Assembly (NCBI GenBank): GCA_020847375.1
Contig: JADLCB010000019.1
Location: 1 to 64,000, forward strand
Direction: 5' to 3'
DNA: 64,000 nt
Origin: Phycisphaerales bacterium
GTDB taxonomy: Bacteria > Planctomycetota > Phycisphaerae > Tepidisphaerales > Tepidisphaeraceae
Shown piece after piece: positions 9,709-18,745 of the stretch. Below the pieces are notes generated by a model. It was not told the origin of the DNA and did not search any database. It worked only from the letters and a program-made list of their open reading frames with translations. Each line of letters begins with the position of its first letter. Position 1 is the first letter of the stretch. The position numbers and the translations under genes were made by a program.

Positions 9709-11457
9709 TTACTCTTGTTCCCAGAGATACACAGGCTCTTCGCCGGCCATGATGGTTACATATCCGTCAACCGCTTGAAGCTGCCGGCGGTGGCGGCCGT
9801 AGAGATCGGCGACAGTCACGGATGGAGTGTTGACGGCGACGCGCAGTGGTTGGGATCCCAGCCAGGGCTGCCAGTACTTGGATTTGCCAACTGTATCATC
9901 CACCTGGTAAGCCCAGGCGAGGATAAAGCGTGGGCCCGCTGCATCGCCAACCCGAAAAGCCATTGTCCCAATGTCACTCGTTTCGCCAGTCACTATGGCA
10001 TTGACCGGGCTGACTTTGTGATAATCCACTTTTTGTAGCGCCTCGCCGAGCACATTCACTGTGACCCACTGCAATGTTGTCGAGCCATCACGGTAGAAAC
10101 CATAGTGCTGATAAGTGAAAATCTTTGCGACATTCAGGCTCATCAGGCGTACGATGCCTGATACGAATGCACTGGCGGCGCGTTGTTCGCTGATCATCCG
10201 CCATTTTTTTCCGATTTTCCAAGGTTCCTGGGGATTGAAATCAGGCCGGGCCTCATCTCTTTGGTTGATTTGGTTCTGTGGAATTAGCCGACCGTTTTCG
10301 CGCTCGACCGATCGGATCCCGCTTTCGGTATCCCAGATCGGCAGGTTGTATCCCGCCTTGGTCATGGGATCATGAAGGTTCTGCCACTGGGTATAAATGC
10401 TGGTCAGACGCCGGACTTTGGAATAGGTAAACATCTCCTCATACCAGTGGCCGGAGATCGCATCCACATATTGCAATTGGCCCGCATCGATCACGCCGTT
10501 GATATAGCCCATGTGCTGGCCGGCGCTTACCGCAATGCCCACGACCAGGGGATGACTTGGCGATTGCGCCGCCTCTTCACGCATGATTTTGGCGACTTCC
10601 GCCAGTTGCGCGTAGGTTCCCGACCAGCGCGCCGAGGTGTTGGCTTCATTCCATGCTTCCAGCCCGCCGATCACACCAGAGCCATCGCTGTCATAGCGTT
10701 TCAGTAATTCGTGGAGATAAACCCGAAGATCGTTCATATCATCCGGCGGATTGGATACTGCCCCTTTGACCCATGAAATCGGATTGCGATGATCTTCGCC
10801 AACGGCCCAGGCTGGCGTGGTATCATCCGTAATCAGTATTTTGCCGCCGGCCTGTTTAACCGCTTGTACCACGCGATCCAGATTGTCCCAGTTGTAGACA
10901 CCGCGATCCGGATTGTTCTGCGACCAGTGTGTAAAAACGCGATACCACTTGAATCCAGGTTGGATGATTTCCTTACCCGAGGCAAAACTGGCTGGACTGA
11001 CATGGGTGGCGATCGGCCAATCATCAGGCAATTCTCCGGCGAGTCGGGCAGGGGCATAGGCAATAAAGTACCGTACAGGGTTCACACCGGTGATCGGTTG
11101 ATCTTGGCCTGTTTCAGTCAGGGAAATTTCAAGGCGGTAGACTCCATTAGCAAGCATCGGAGAATAGATGACCTGCTGAGCAGTCGCCTGATCCAGCTCA
11201 ATGGCAATGCGAGTGGTTTGCGGGGCTTCATCCAGCAGATCGAATTGCTGAACGAGCACTTGTCCTTTCCACTGAATTGGCACATCGCTGGCGACTCCGA
11301 TGTTCAGCCGTGGCGGGTTGCCCGGCGTGAACATACCCATTGGTGCTGTTGGTACAACTGTGATTCGCATTGCGGCGTGGACGGGTGACACTCTATGCAG
11401 CATGATCATACAAAATAAAACGATTGCAGTGACATGACTGAACGTCTTCCAGGTCAT
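9709..11457 (-). CDS. Secreted clan GH-A-like glycoside hydrolase
   Basis: A 582-residue protein starting at ATG 11457, preceded by AAAGGCG. Residues 1-30 are a signal peptide (MTWKTFSHVTAIVLFCMIML, ending HAA). After an N-terminal beta-sandwich-like part of about 140 residues comes a TIM barrel: KWYRVFTHWSQNNPDRGVYN, then GGLEAWNEANTSARW with the probable acid/base Glu in NEAN, and LPIWDTESGI with the probable nucleophile Glu. This pattern fits GH39- or GH5/GH42-like enzymes of clan A; the exact family is not certain. A C-terminal beta domain ends GEEPVYLWEQE. The gene begins 13 nt after the prepilin-like gene and is the third gene of a leftward operon headed by a PEP-CTERM protein. Confidence 0.8.
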   Translation of the reverse strand: MTWKTFSHVTAIVLFCMIMLHRVSPVHAAMRITVVPTAPMGMFTPGNPPRLNIGVASDVPIQWKGQVLVQQFDLLDEAPQTTRIAIELDQATAQQVIYSPMLANGVYRLEISLTETGQDQPITGVNPVRYFIAYAPARLAGELPDDWPIATHVSPASFASGKEIIQPGFKWYRVFTHWSQNNPDRGVYNWDNLDRVVQAVKQAGGKILITDDTTPAWAVGEDHRNPISWVKGAVSNPPDDMNDLRVYLHELLKRYDSDGSGVIGGLEAWNEANTSARWSGTYAQLAEVAKIMREEAAQSPSHPLVVGIAVSAGQHMGYINGVIDAGQLQYVDAISGHWYEEMFTYSKVRRLTSIYTQWQNLHDPMTKAGYNLPIWDTESGIRSVERENGRLIPQNQINQRDEARPDFNPQEPWKIGKKWRMISEQRAASAFVSGIVRLMSLNVAKIFTYQHYGFYRDGSTTLQWVTVNVLGEALQKVDYHKVSPVNAIVTGETSDIGTMAFRVGDAAGPRFILAWAYQVDDTVGKSKYWQPWLGSQPLRVAVNTPSVTVADLYGRHRRQLQAVDGYVTIMAGEEPVYLWEQE

Positions 11458-11470
11458 TGTGCGCCTTTTG

Positions 11471-12253
11471 TTAATCCAGTGGAACCCAGTTGTTGTCGAA
11501 TTGCATACCCTGGTGGATATTGCTGACGTGTAAATCAGCGAACAGGGCGTTGCTGGAGTGCCCGTGCGTGAAGTTGTCGATTTCGTACAGATACCTCGAC
11601 TGGCTGGCATAGGCAGACCAATTGGCCCAAGCCGTGCTATCGACCTGCCCGCCTTCCAGATACAGTTTCTCCCAGAGAATGACGGAACTCGAGGGAACCT
11701 GCATCATCTTACGCAGGCCAATTTCTTGTGCTCCATTCCATACGATCCAGCCACCGCGAGTATTAGTTCCACAGATCGTGGTACTGTAACTCATGCCGAA
11801 GCTTGTTTTATCGCCGAAGTCACCGACACCGGGCAGGCTGTATTTACCGGGACATAAAAATAAACCACCACGACCCATGACATAATTGCGCCATTCAACA
11901 TTATCGCTGACATTGCCCGGACGTTGATACCCGAGCATTGGCGCGATCAGCGCAATCCATGAACAGGAAGTTGCCCCGTACTTGTTAACGGTGTTGCCAT
12001 TATTGTCAGTGGCTTTGGGCATACGCGGCGGGAAATATCCGCGATTTTCCTGAGAGTACATCAGCAGGCCCTGACCGATCTGACGCATGTTTGATGCGCA
12101 GGCGAGTTTAACGGCAGATTGACGTGCTTTATTCAGCGCGGGAAGGAGGATCGTGATTAAAACCGCGATGATCCCGATGACGACCAGGAGTTCAACAAGG
12201 GTAAATCCTTGATTGGAACGTCGTAAGTCGCGAAAGAAACTGCTTTTCTTCAT
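11471..12253 (-). CDS. Prepilin-like protein (type II secretion/DUF1559-like, H-x9-D motif)
   Basis: A 260-residue protein with a short basic leader ([16 protein letters not shown]) followed by [20 protein letters not shown] and [13 protein letters not shown], the prepilin cleavage and methylation signal plus the N-terminal membrane helix. The C-terminal motif [14 protein letters not shown] is an H-x9-D variant with DL in place of DG. AGGACGAAG lies upstream of the ATG. Such proteins assemble through a type II secretion or type IV pilus-like machine; no such machine is encoded in this window. It sits 43 nt after the PEP-CTERM gene and 13 nt before a secreted glycosidase gene. Confidence 0.9.
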   Translation of the reverse strand: MKKSSFFRDLRRSNQGFTLVELLVVIGIIAVLITILLPALNKARQSAVKLACASNMRQIGQGLLMYSQENRGYFPPRMPKATDNNGNTVNKYGATSCSWIALIAPMLGYQRPGNVSDNVEWRNYVMGRGGLFLCPGKYSLPGVGDFGDKTSFGMSYSTTICGTNTRGGWIVWNGAQEIGLRKMMQVPSSSVILWEKLYLEGGQVDSTAWANWSAYASQSRYLYEIDNFTHGHSSNALFADLHVSNIHQGMQFDNNWVPLD

Positions 12254-12296
12254 ATCGCGCTTCGTCCTGGTTGGGATCGATTTGAATACGCGTCGC

Positions 12297-13124
12297 CTAT
12301 CGTTTTCGCATCAGCAGCAGACCGCCCAAGCCCAGCAGACCGAGCGCAGATGGTTCGGGTACCGTCGAAATTTCATAAGTATCAAAACGGAACGTTGCCG
12401 TCTTCTTGTTGGTGTACAAACCAAAGGCTGTAATGTTACCTGAGGGCAGATCTGCACTCAGCGCAGCCCCGATTGATAGTCCACCCGCCGAATCCGCAGT
12501 GAAGTTCAATTCATTCCATGCGGATTTATCCGTGGTGAAGGTGAAGATCTTCTGCTCGGCTTTGCCATTGAAATTGCTCTTAGTGCCCACACCAACTGAT
12601 TGGGTAAACACGGCGGTACTGACATACCACTGGCTGCCGATACGGATCGCGACCCGATCTTCATCTGTTTTGGCTTCGTTGCCCTGATACCAACTGATTT
12701 GGTCAACTTCGTTGACCGATCGGTCGACTTCGTATTCATCAGTCCAGATAAAATACTTGACGTTGTTCAGCGGATTTGTTCCGCCGCTTCCGTTACCAGC
12801 GTAAAAAAAGCTTTGGTCTTCCAGGCCACTAATAACGGGATTGGAGTTGATTGCGGGTAAATCCGTTGGCAGCCCCAAGGCGCTGGGGTCAACGCGCGTA
12901 TAGCCTAGTTGATCGTAAGTTGGCGTTTTTTTGGTGGCGGGAATTGCATCATCACCGTAATAGCTTTGCCAGCCAGCCTGTTCCCAGCCCTTGTTGCTTT
13001 GATCACTTGGTACGGGAAAAATCTCACGGTAAACAACGGCCCCTTGAATCTGCGATACAGCCGACAGGCCCGCAAAGCCCACAAAACCCGAAAGGACAAA
13101 ATGTGACAGAATGGATTTGCGCAT
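12297..13124 (-). CDS. Secreted PEP-CTERM sorting-domain protein
   Basis: A 275-residue exported protein. ATG 13124 is chosen because AAGGAG lies 7 nt upstream; the whole CAAGGAGCTTGG block before the ATG is nearly identical to that of the PEP-CTERM gene at 796. Residues 1-29 form a signal peptide ending IQGA. The body is a Gly/Asn/Thr-rich beta domain with no recognised enzymatic motif. The tail [20 protein letters not shown] is a classic PEP-CTERM signal: PEP, membrane helix, basic end. It heads a leftward operon with a prepilin-like protein and a glycosidase. An adhesion or glycan-binding role is inferred from context. Confidence 0.85.
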   Translation of the reverse strand: MRKSILSHFVLSGFVGFAGLSAVSQIQGAVVYREIFPVPSDQSNKGWEQAGWQSYYGDDAIPATKKTPTYDQLGYTRVDPSALGLPTDLPAINSNPVISGLEDQSFFYAGNGSGGTNPLNNVKYFIWTDEYEVDRSVNEVDQISWYQGNEAKTDEDRVAIRIGSQWYVSTAVFTQSVGVGTKSNFNGKAEQKIFTFTTDKSAWNELNFTADSAGGLSIGAALSADLPSGNITAFGLYTNKKTATFRFDTYEISTVPEPSALGLLGLGGLLLMRKR

Positions 13125-13245
13125 TTCCAAGCTCCTTGCGTCGAGTCAAATAATTAAAGCAGCCACGTAGCTACCTTACTTCCAACCCTCTCTTCCCCTT
13201 CCTCGCGTTCCGATTTTCGACTTGAAATTAAAACGTAACAAATGT

Positions 13246-13274
13246 AATATAGCACTTTGTAATTCGAAAATCAA
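13246..13274 (-). promoter_or_regulatory. Sigma-70-type promoter of the leftward PEP-CTERM operon
   Basis: On the minus strand TTGATT (13274-13269) and TATATT (13251-13246) are spaced by 17 bp. Transcription would start near 13239, giving a leader of about 115 nt, similar in length to that of the PEP-CTERM gene at 796. The 18 bp from the -10 box onward match the equivalent stretch at the 796 promoter at 14 positions, including ATTTGTTACG (13243-13234). Confidence 0.65.
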
Positions 13275-13375
13275 GTTTTCATTGAATTTTAAGACCAGTA
13301 ATCGAAGTAGATTAAATTTGTAACATAACAATAATTGCATTTATCGATAATGGGTGAATTTTGGGAGTATCGATC

Positions 13376-16300
13376 ATGACGAAAAACTACTGGGTGTCTC
13401 GGGCCATTGCCGGTTTGTTTGTTTTCGCGCTGATGATTGTTTCAACCAAAGCAGACGAAGTGCCCAATGGCGATTTTGGTCAGGGATTGTCGGGATGGGC
13501 GACCGAGGGGCAGATTACCTGGTCAACCGATAGCCACAAAGTGGTCCAAATGATGCCCGACGACCGGGTTGTTCCACATTATGTTTCAAGCTGGAACCGG
13601 GGGCTGTGGGCTGACCTCAGTAAGTTGCGTTGGGATAAGAAACAGGCGGGCCAGCAACTGGAATCATTGCCGGTTGGCAGGCTCATTTCTCCGTCGTTCA
13701 CCATCGACAAAAAATATGTGCAGTTTTTTGTCAGCGGTATGACCAAGCAGAAGGGTAATACCATTGGCTTGGATTTTGATCAGGACAATGTTGTTGATCT
13801 GGCGATGACGCCTGTTGAAAGCAGTCCACAGTGGCGCGTGGTTTGCATCGATGTCTCCGCCCATCAAGGACAGCAGGCGCGTTTTATCATCGACAGTCAG
13901 ACTCAGGTTGCGCCGGGCGGCTTTTCTCCTGCATTATACCTGGCGGTTGGTCAGATTCATCAGACGGATGCTCCTGCGCCAGTCGTGGTTGCCAAGTCTG
14001 GCGCGGTCAAGGCGATGTCGGGCAAGATCACATTGGATCTTCAGGGTAGCTCAGCGGCGGATACGCCCTATCAACTGGAGTATCAAATCGTCGACAAGTT
14101 TACACGTCAGGTGGCAGCAGGCGAGCATAAGGGAGTGCTGGCTGGCGGCAAGCGTCAGAAAGTCGATATCGACTTCCCCGCGGGCGACCGCGACTATTAC
14201 CGTGGGACGTTGCGCCTTAAAGATGGTCAGGGGCGGCTGCTGGCGATTGAAACCGTGCATGTGGCCGCTGTTGCCAGTGTGGGAACGCGGAAGTTGATTT
14301 CCCTATCCGATGGGTGGGAAAGCGCGATTGGCGATGCGGCGCAGACCGCACCTCCGGCTGATGCGCAATGGCAGGCCATGAAAGGGGCGGGTTTCAAGCA
14401 GGATCTGCCACGCGGTGGAGCCAGCGCCGTCTGGTTCAGCAAGACCTTGCCTGCCGATCGGGCTTTTGACAACCAGAGTGTTAAGATTTACCTGGACAAT
14501 CCATTTGCTCAACTGGCAACCATTTTTGTCAATGGTCGCCCGGTTGCGTCCATGCCGGATCCTAATTTACTTAATGCGCCAGGCGTCGATGTCACCAGGC
14601 AGTTGAAACCCGGTCAGCCCAACACCCTGTGGATCAGAGTTGATAGTGCCGATCCGTATTTGATGGAAGGCGATCGGACGCTGTGGCCGGGAGTAGGCCG
14701 ACAGGGGCCACAACAAGTCCGCTTTTCAGGGGCACATCTGCAAATAACGGGTGATGTTTATATCGAGGACGTTTTTGCGATTACGTCGGTCAGTCAGAAG
14801 AAAATCACGATTCGGACAACCATTGTCAACAGTTCATCAAAACCGAGAACATTTACGCTGAAACATACGGTCAATGACCCGGGTCTTGCCGCAGAGGCCA
14901 GTGAGGTGGCGCTGGGATTCGAGACATTGACCGGTGTGCTGGCTCCGCATGAGCAGCAGACGGTCATGGTCGAAGCGCCGTGGATCGATGCGCGCTTGTG
15001 GGATTATCAGTCGCCGTATCTTTACCGGCTGCATTCGCAGTTGCAGACGGCTGACGATCAGTTGTCCGACGCTTGTGATACCGTGCTGGCCTTCCGTGAG
15101 TTCGGCATCACCCAGGGGCGCATCACATTGAACGGTCGGCCGGTGCGCATGAGAACATTGTTTCGCGACACGGCTGGCCCTGATGGTCTGAGCAATCCGG
15201 CCAACATTCGTTCCATGAAGCGCATGGGCTATAACATGGTGCGCAACCTGCAGCCGTTCGATTCAATTATCGCGGCGCAGGATGGGTTGCTGTTTTATGT
15301 GGATTACCCACTGGCGTTTAAGAGCGGCGCGATCACCCAGCCTGTTTTCTGGCAGCGATATAAACAAGTCTGTCAGAATATCGCCCGACAAATACGGACT
15401 GAACCGGCGTTTGTATTTCATAGCGTTGCCAATGAACTGATTCATAGTGGCGAGGGAGTCATTTATCCTGACTTGACCAAACGGTTCAAAGAGATGGCTG
15501 ATGCCGTCCACGAAGTGGATCCCACGCGAATCGCTTTATTTAACGGGGATTTGGATGCAGGCGGATATAGCGACACGATCAATTATCACTATGTCCATGA
15601 TCTGGATGAAGCGCTGCCGTGGCCCAATGGTGTCATGTGGCTGCGCCCTGGTGTCGAGATTCCGGCGTATAACCAGGCGCTGCGGTGGGAAGGGTATAAA
15701 CCGATCCTGGCTACCGAATGTTTCGTCAACGGAACGATCGAGTCGGTGACACATTTAATTGGTGAACAAGCCTATCTGCCCGGTGAGGGCAGCAATGAAC
15801 TGATCAATTTCCAGCTTTTGCATATCCAGGGAATCGAAGCTGGTGGAGTGTCGCAATTTCAAGCGTGGCGTCGAGGCGAAAAAATACCGTGGTTGCAGAT
15901 CGTTGCAATCGATGAAACATCGCATGGCTATTCAGCCGGGTCATTTAATCGTGATTTTGTGTTGCTGAATAGTCTTCTGAATGATGTTACCGGTTCGCTT
16001 CACTGGTCACTGACTCGTAAAACAGACGGGCAGATTGCATTTGCAAAGGATCAGCCGATGACCCTGCCCGCAGGGGTATCATTCCAGCAAAGTATTAACC
16101 TGCAGTTGCCTCAGGTTGACCAGCCGACTGACTATCTTCTGAAAATAACATTCCGTGGAGAGACCGATTGGGAACTGGCTGATTCGCAGGCAGAATTGGT
16201 TCGTGATTTCACGGTCTACCCAGCGGATCGATCTGTTGTTCAAGTGCCGACGGTTGTGTTTGATCCAGCCGGGGCGCTGGCTGAATGGATCAGTAAGCAG

Positions 16301-18634
16301 CCCAATATCCGGGTTGTTAAAAATCCGCAGGAGCTGGGTGAATTGTCGACAGGCACGGTTCTGGTGCTGGCACCGGGGGTGCATTCGCTTCCGGCTGCGA
16401 TGGCGGAACAACTGCAAAAATTCATGGCTGGCGGTGGATGGGTCCTGAGTCTGGAGCAGGAGTCGCCGCCGGATTGGAGTCCCATTGAAATTAAATTAAC
16501 CCCCCGTGCCAATACCAAAGCATTCATCATTGGTCAGGGGAGCAACCTGACGGATGGGGTGCGCCAGCAGGATCTGTCTTTCTGGCAGCCGGATAATTGG
16601 GTGGCGCAGCGCGGCATGGAGTACCTGCAAAGCGGCGCAGCCCGGACATTGATTGCGTCGGGCAGCTCGGGAGGGTTGGATCAGGCACTGCTGATGGAAA
16701 TGAAGTGGGGGCGCGGCGGGGCGCTCTTTAATCAGCTTCTGATTGGATCGCGATTGGATACCGAACCCGTCGCTGCTCAACTCTTAACGAGGTGGATCAA
16801 CGCCTTGGGAGTGCGCCGACCGTCAACACTTAACTTTGGTATTCTGGCTTCAGCATCATTAACCAGGTTGCTGGAACAGATGGGGGTTGAGGGCGTTGAT
16901 CTTGCCGATGTTGCGCGCCCCGCCACCCTGCAGGGATTGGATATCGTTCTGTTGGATGCCCAATCAGCCCAGGTCCCGACCACAGAAATGCGGGAGTTCG
17001 TCAGCCGCGGTGGAACATTGTGGCTGCATAATTTGGATCAGTCAACGTTGAAACAATGGACGGATTTATTGCCGCCGGCGATTGATCCCGGCAACAACAA
17101 CATCTATCAGGCGTTTCGGACAGCCGATGGACCAGCAGGAATTTCGTTGGCCGATCTATACGGGAAAACCAATGGTTTTGTGGTGTCCGATCATCCTGTA
17201 GTCGTTGGATCAGACCCCTCTGCTTTGCAAAATCTGGCGTTGTTGATCGATCCTGGCATTCTGCTGGAGTATAAGCTGGGGCAGGGGCGCGTGCTGATTG
17301 ACCAGTTGCGCTGGCATGATGTCGATGGCGCTAACAGCGCCCAAGCCAGACGGCTGTTGTCGACGATGCTGGCCTGGCTGGATATACCAACCAAGCCTGC
17401 GAAACTGGCTGATGCCTTTACGTTTACGCCGATTGAACTGACGGGCAATCGCGGTTTGAAGCTGGATGGGACCACCAGGGGCTGGCTGGGCGAGGGTTCG
17501 ACCGATTTAAGTGAATTGCCACCCGGCCGTCAGGTGTTTCTCTCGACTCCGTTTATCGTGGGTGATTCTGACACTGCTGCAGCCATGGCGATCAAATCCG
17601 GTGCCTATGGCTTGCCACAGGATGTAACAATCGCCCAGCCTGATCAAAAAGCGGATGAACTGAGTTTTCTGATTACTTCAGCGTATGGATTTATCGACTT
17701 CGATTATCGCAAGTTCATTGCAGAGCTGGTGATTCAATACGATGGGAATATCCATGAAGTAATCCCCGTGCTGTATGGCGATGCCATCGGCGACTGGACC
17801 TATCGCGCGCCTGAGCAGTTGAAGCTTTCGCGTGTTGCCTGGCAGGGCACCAGTGTTGAGGGGGCGACGCCCAAGATATATTTAATGCGGTACCGTAATC
17901 CGTATCCAGATCGGACGATCAAGTCGATCCACCTGAAAGGCATGGACGACAAGATTGTACCGATCGTGCTTGGGATTACGCTCCTTAACGCCAATGATCA
18001 GGCCAGTGGTTCATTGCTGGCGAAAAATCGACGCGATCAGGGGGCGTTTTCAACGGTGGTGCGTAGTGCCAGCGATCAGATTCCTCCGGCCATCACGGAT
18101 GGCGGGTCGCTCTGGTGGGTGATTGGGCCGTGGGATAACCCCAATGGCCGCGAAGGTGGTTTCAGCATTCCCTTTGGGCCGGAACAGATGATTGATTTCA
18201 ATCGCAGTTATGTTGGTCTGAATGGAGCATCGGTGCGCTGGCAGTTCATGGTGGCGCACAGGCCGGACAATCAGCTCTGGCTGGATGAACTTTGGCCGAC
18301 ACTGGACGATGTTGTCGGCTATGGTTTTACCTATGTCTATTCGCCACAGGATATCGACGCGCTGATGATCCTCGGTTCTGACGATGACGCTCGTGTCTGG
18401 ATGAATGGTCAGCTCGTCCATGAGTATTTTGGCTCCCGCAGCTACAAACCGACAGACCGTATCAACGTCCATCTCAAAAAAGGATGGAACACCCTGTTGA
18501 TCAAATGTGTCGATCGATTGTGGGGCTGGCGCTTCCAGCTTTGGTTTGAAGATGGTCACGGCGCTCGGCTTGAGGGGATCCATCTGGATGCGCTCAAACG
18601 GCAGCCGCAAGAGGAGCAAACTACATCACAGTAA
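13376..18634 (+). CDS. Very large secreted GH2-like glycoside hydrolase
   Basis: A 1752-residue exported protein starting at ATG 13376 after GGGAG. Residues 1-27 are the signal peptide. An N-terminal beta domain (DEVPNGDFGQGLSGW) is followed by GH2-type sugar-binding and immunoglobulin-like domains (about 310-580; WFSKTLPADRAF and DVTRQLKPGQPNTLWIRVD) and a TIM barrel (about 600-830). HSVANELIHSGEG near residue 686 holds the likely acid/base Glu and ILATECFVNG near 780 the likely nucleophile Glu. Residues about 960-1350 contain GGGWVLSLEQES and SRGGTLWLHNLD, resembling glutamine-amidotransferase-like or ThuA-like folds often appended to planctomycete beta-galactosidases. The last 100 residues (LMILGSDDDARVWMNG, then KGWNTLLIKCVD) look like a PA14/sugar-binding module. 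It is about twice the usual GH2 length. Substrate unknown. Confidence 0.8.
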   Translation: MTKNYWVSRAIAGLFVFALMIVSTKADEVPNGDFGQGLSGWATEGQITWSTDSHKVVQMMPDDRVVPHYVSSWNRGLWADLSKLRWDKKQAGQQLESLPVGRLISPSFTIDKKYVQFFVSGMTKQKGNTIGLDFDQDNVVDLAMTPVESSPQWRVVCIDVSAHQGQQARFIIDSQTQVAPGGFSPALYLAVGQIHQTDAPAPVVVAKSGAVKAMSGKITLDLQGSSAADTPYQLEYQIVDKFTRQVAAGEHKGVLAGGKRQKVDIDFPAGDRDYYRGTLRLKDGQGRLLAIETVHVAAVASVGTRKLISLSDGWESAIGDAAQTAPPADAQWQAMKGAGFKQDLPRGGASAVWFSKTLPADRAFDNQSVKIYLDNPFAQLATIFVNGRPVASMPDPNLLNAPGVDVTRQLKPGQPNTLWIRVDSADPYLMEGDRTLWPGVGRQGPQQVRFSGAHLQITGDVYIEDVFAITSVSQKKITIRTTIVNSSSKPRTFTLKHTVNDPGLAAEASEVALGFETLTGVLAPHEQQTVMVEAPWIDARLWDYQSPYLYRLHSQLQTADDQLSDACDTVLAFREFGITQGRITLNGRPVRMRTLFRDTAGPDGLSNPANIRSMKRMGYNMVRNLQPFDSIIAAQDGLLFYVDYPLAFKSGAITQPVFWQRYKQVCQNIARQIRTEPAFVFHSVANELIHSGEGVIYPDLTKRFKEMADAVHEVDPTRIALFNGDLDAGGYSDTINYHYVHDLDEALPWPNGVMWLRPGVEIPAYNQALRWEGYKPILATECFVNGTIESVTHLIGEQAYLPGEGSNELINFQLLHIQGIEAGGVSQFQAWRRGEKIPWLQIVAIDETSHGYSAGSFNRDFVLLNSLLNDVTGSLHWSLTRKTDGQIAFAKDQPMTLPAGVSFQQSINLQLPQVDQPTDYLLKITFRGETDWELADSQAELVRDFTVYPADRSVVQVPTVVFDPAGALAEWISKQPNIRVVKNPQELGELSTGTVLVLAPGVHSLPAAMAEQLQKFMAGGGWVLSLEQESPPDWSPIEIKLTPRANTKAFIIGQGSNLTDGVRQQDLSFWQPDNWVAQRGMEYLQSGAARTLIASGSSGGLDQALLMEMKWGRGGALFNQLLIGSRLDTEPVAAQLLTRWINALGVRRPSTLNFGILASASLTRLLEQMGVEGVDLADVARPATLQGLDIVLLDAQSAQVPTTEMREFVSRGGTLWLHNLDQSTLKQWTDLLPPAIDPGNNNIYQAFRTADGPAGISLADLYGKTNGFVVSDHPVVVGSDPSALQNLALLIDPGILLEYKLGQGRVLIDQLRWHDVDGANSAQARRLLSTMLAWLDIPTKPAKLADAFTFTPIELTGNRGLKLDGTTRGWLGEGSTDLSELPPGRQVFLSTPFIVGDSDTAAAMAIKSGAYGLPQDVTIAQPDQKADELSFLITSAYGFIDFDYRKFIAELVIQYDGNIHEVIPVLYGDAIGDWTYRAPEQLKLSRVAWQGTSVEGATPKIYLMRYRNPYPDRTIKSIHLKGMDDKIVPIVLGITLLNANDQASGSLLAKNRRDQGAFSTVVRSASDQIPPAITDGGSLWWVIGPWDNPNGREGGFSIPFGPEQMIDFNRSYVGLNGASVRWQFMVAHRPDNQLWLDELWPTLDDVVGYGFTYVYSPQDIDALMILGSDDDARVWMNGQLVHEYFGSRSYKPTDRINVHLKKGWNTLLIKCVDRLWGWRFQLWFEDGHGARLEGIHLDALKRQPQEEQTTSQ

Positions 18635-18745
18635 AAATGTCCTTGATCACACAATGCTGGGCTGAACAAACAAGCGCCGCATTGGCTGATGGCTGTCGCG
18701 CCGATCCACGAAGTCGTTCGGGATTATACCGGGCAGGGCGCGTTG

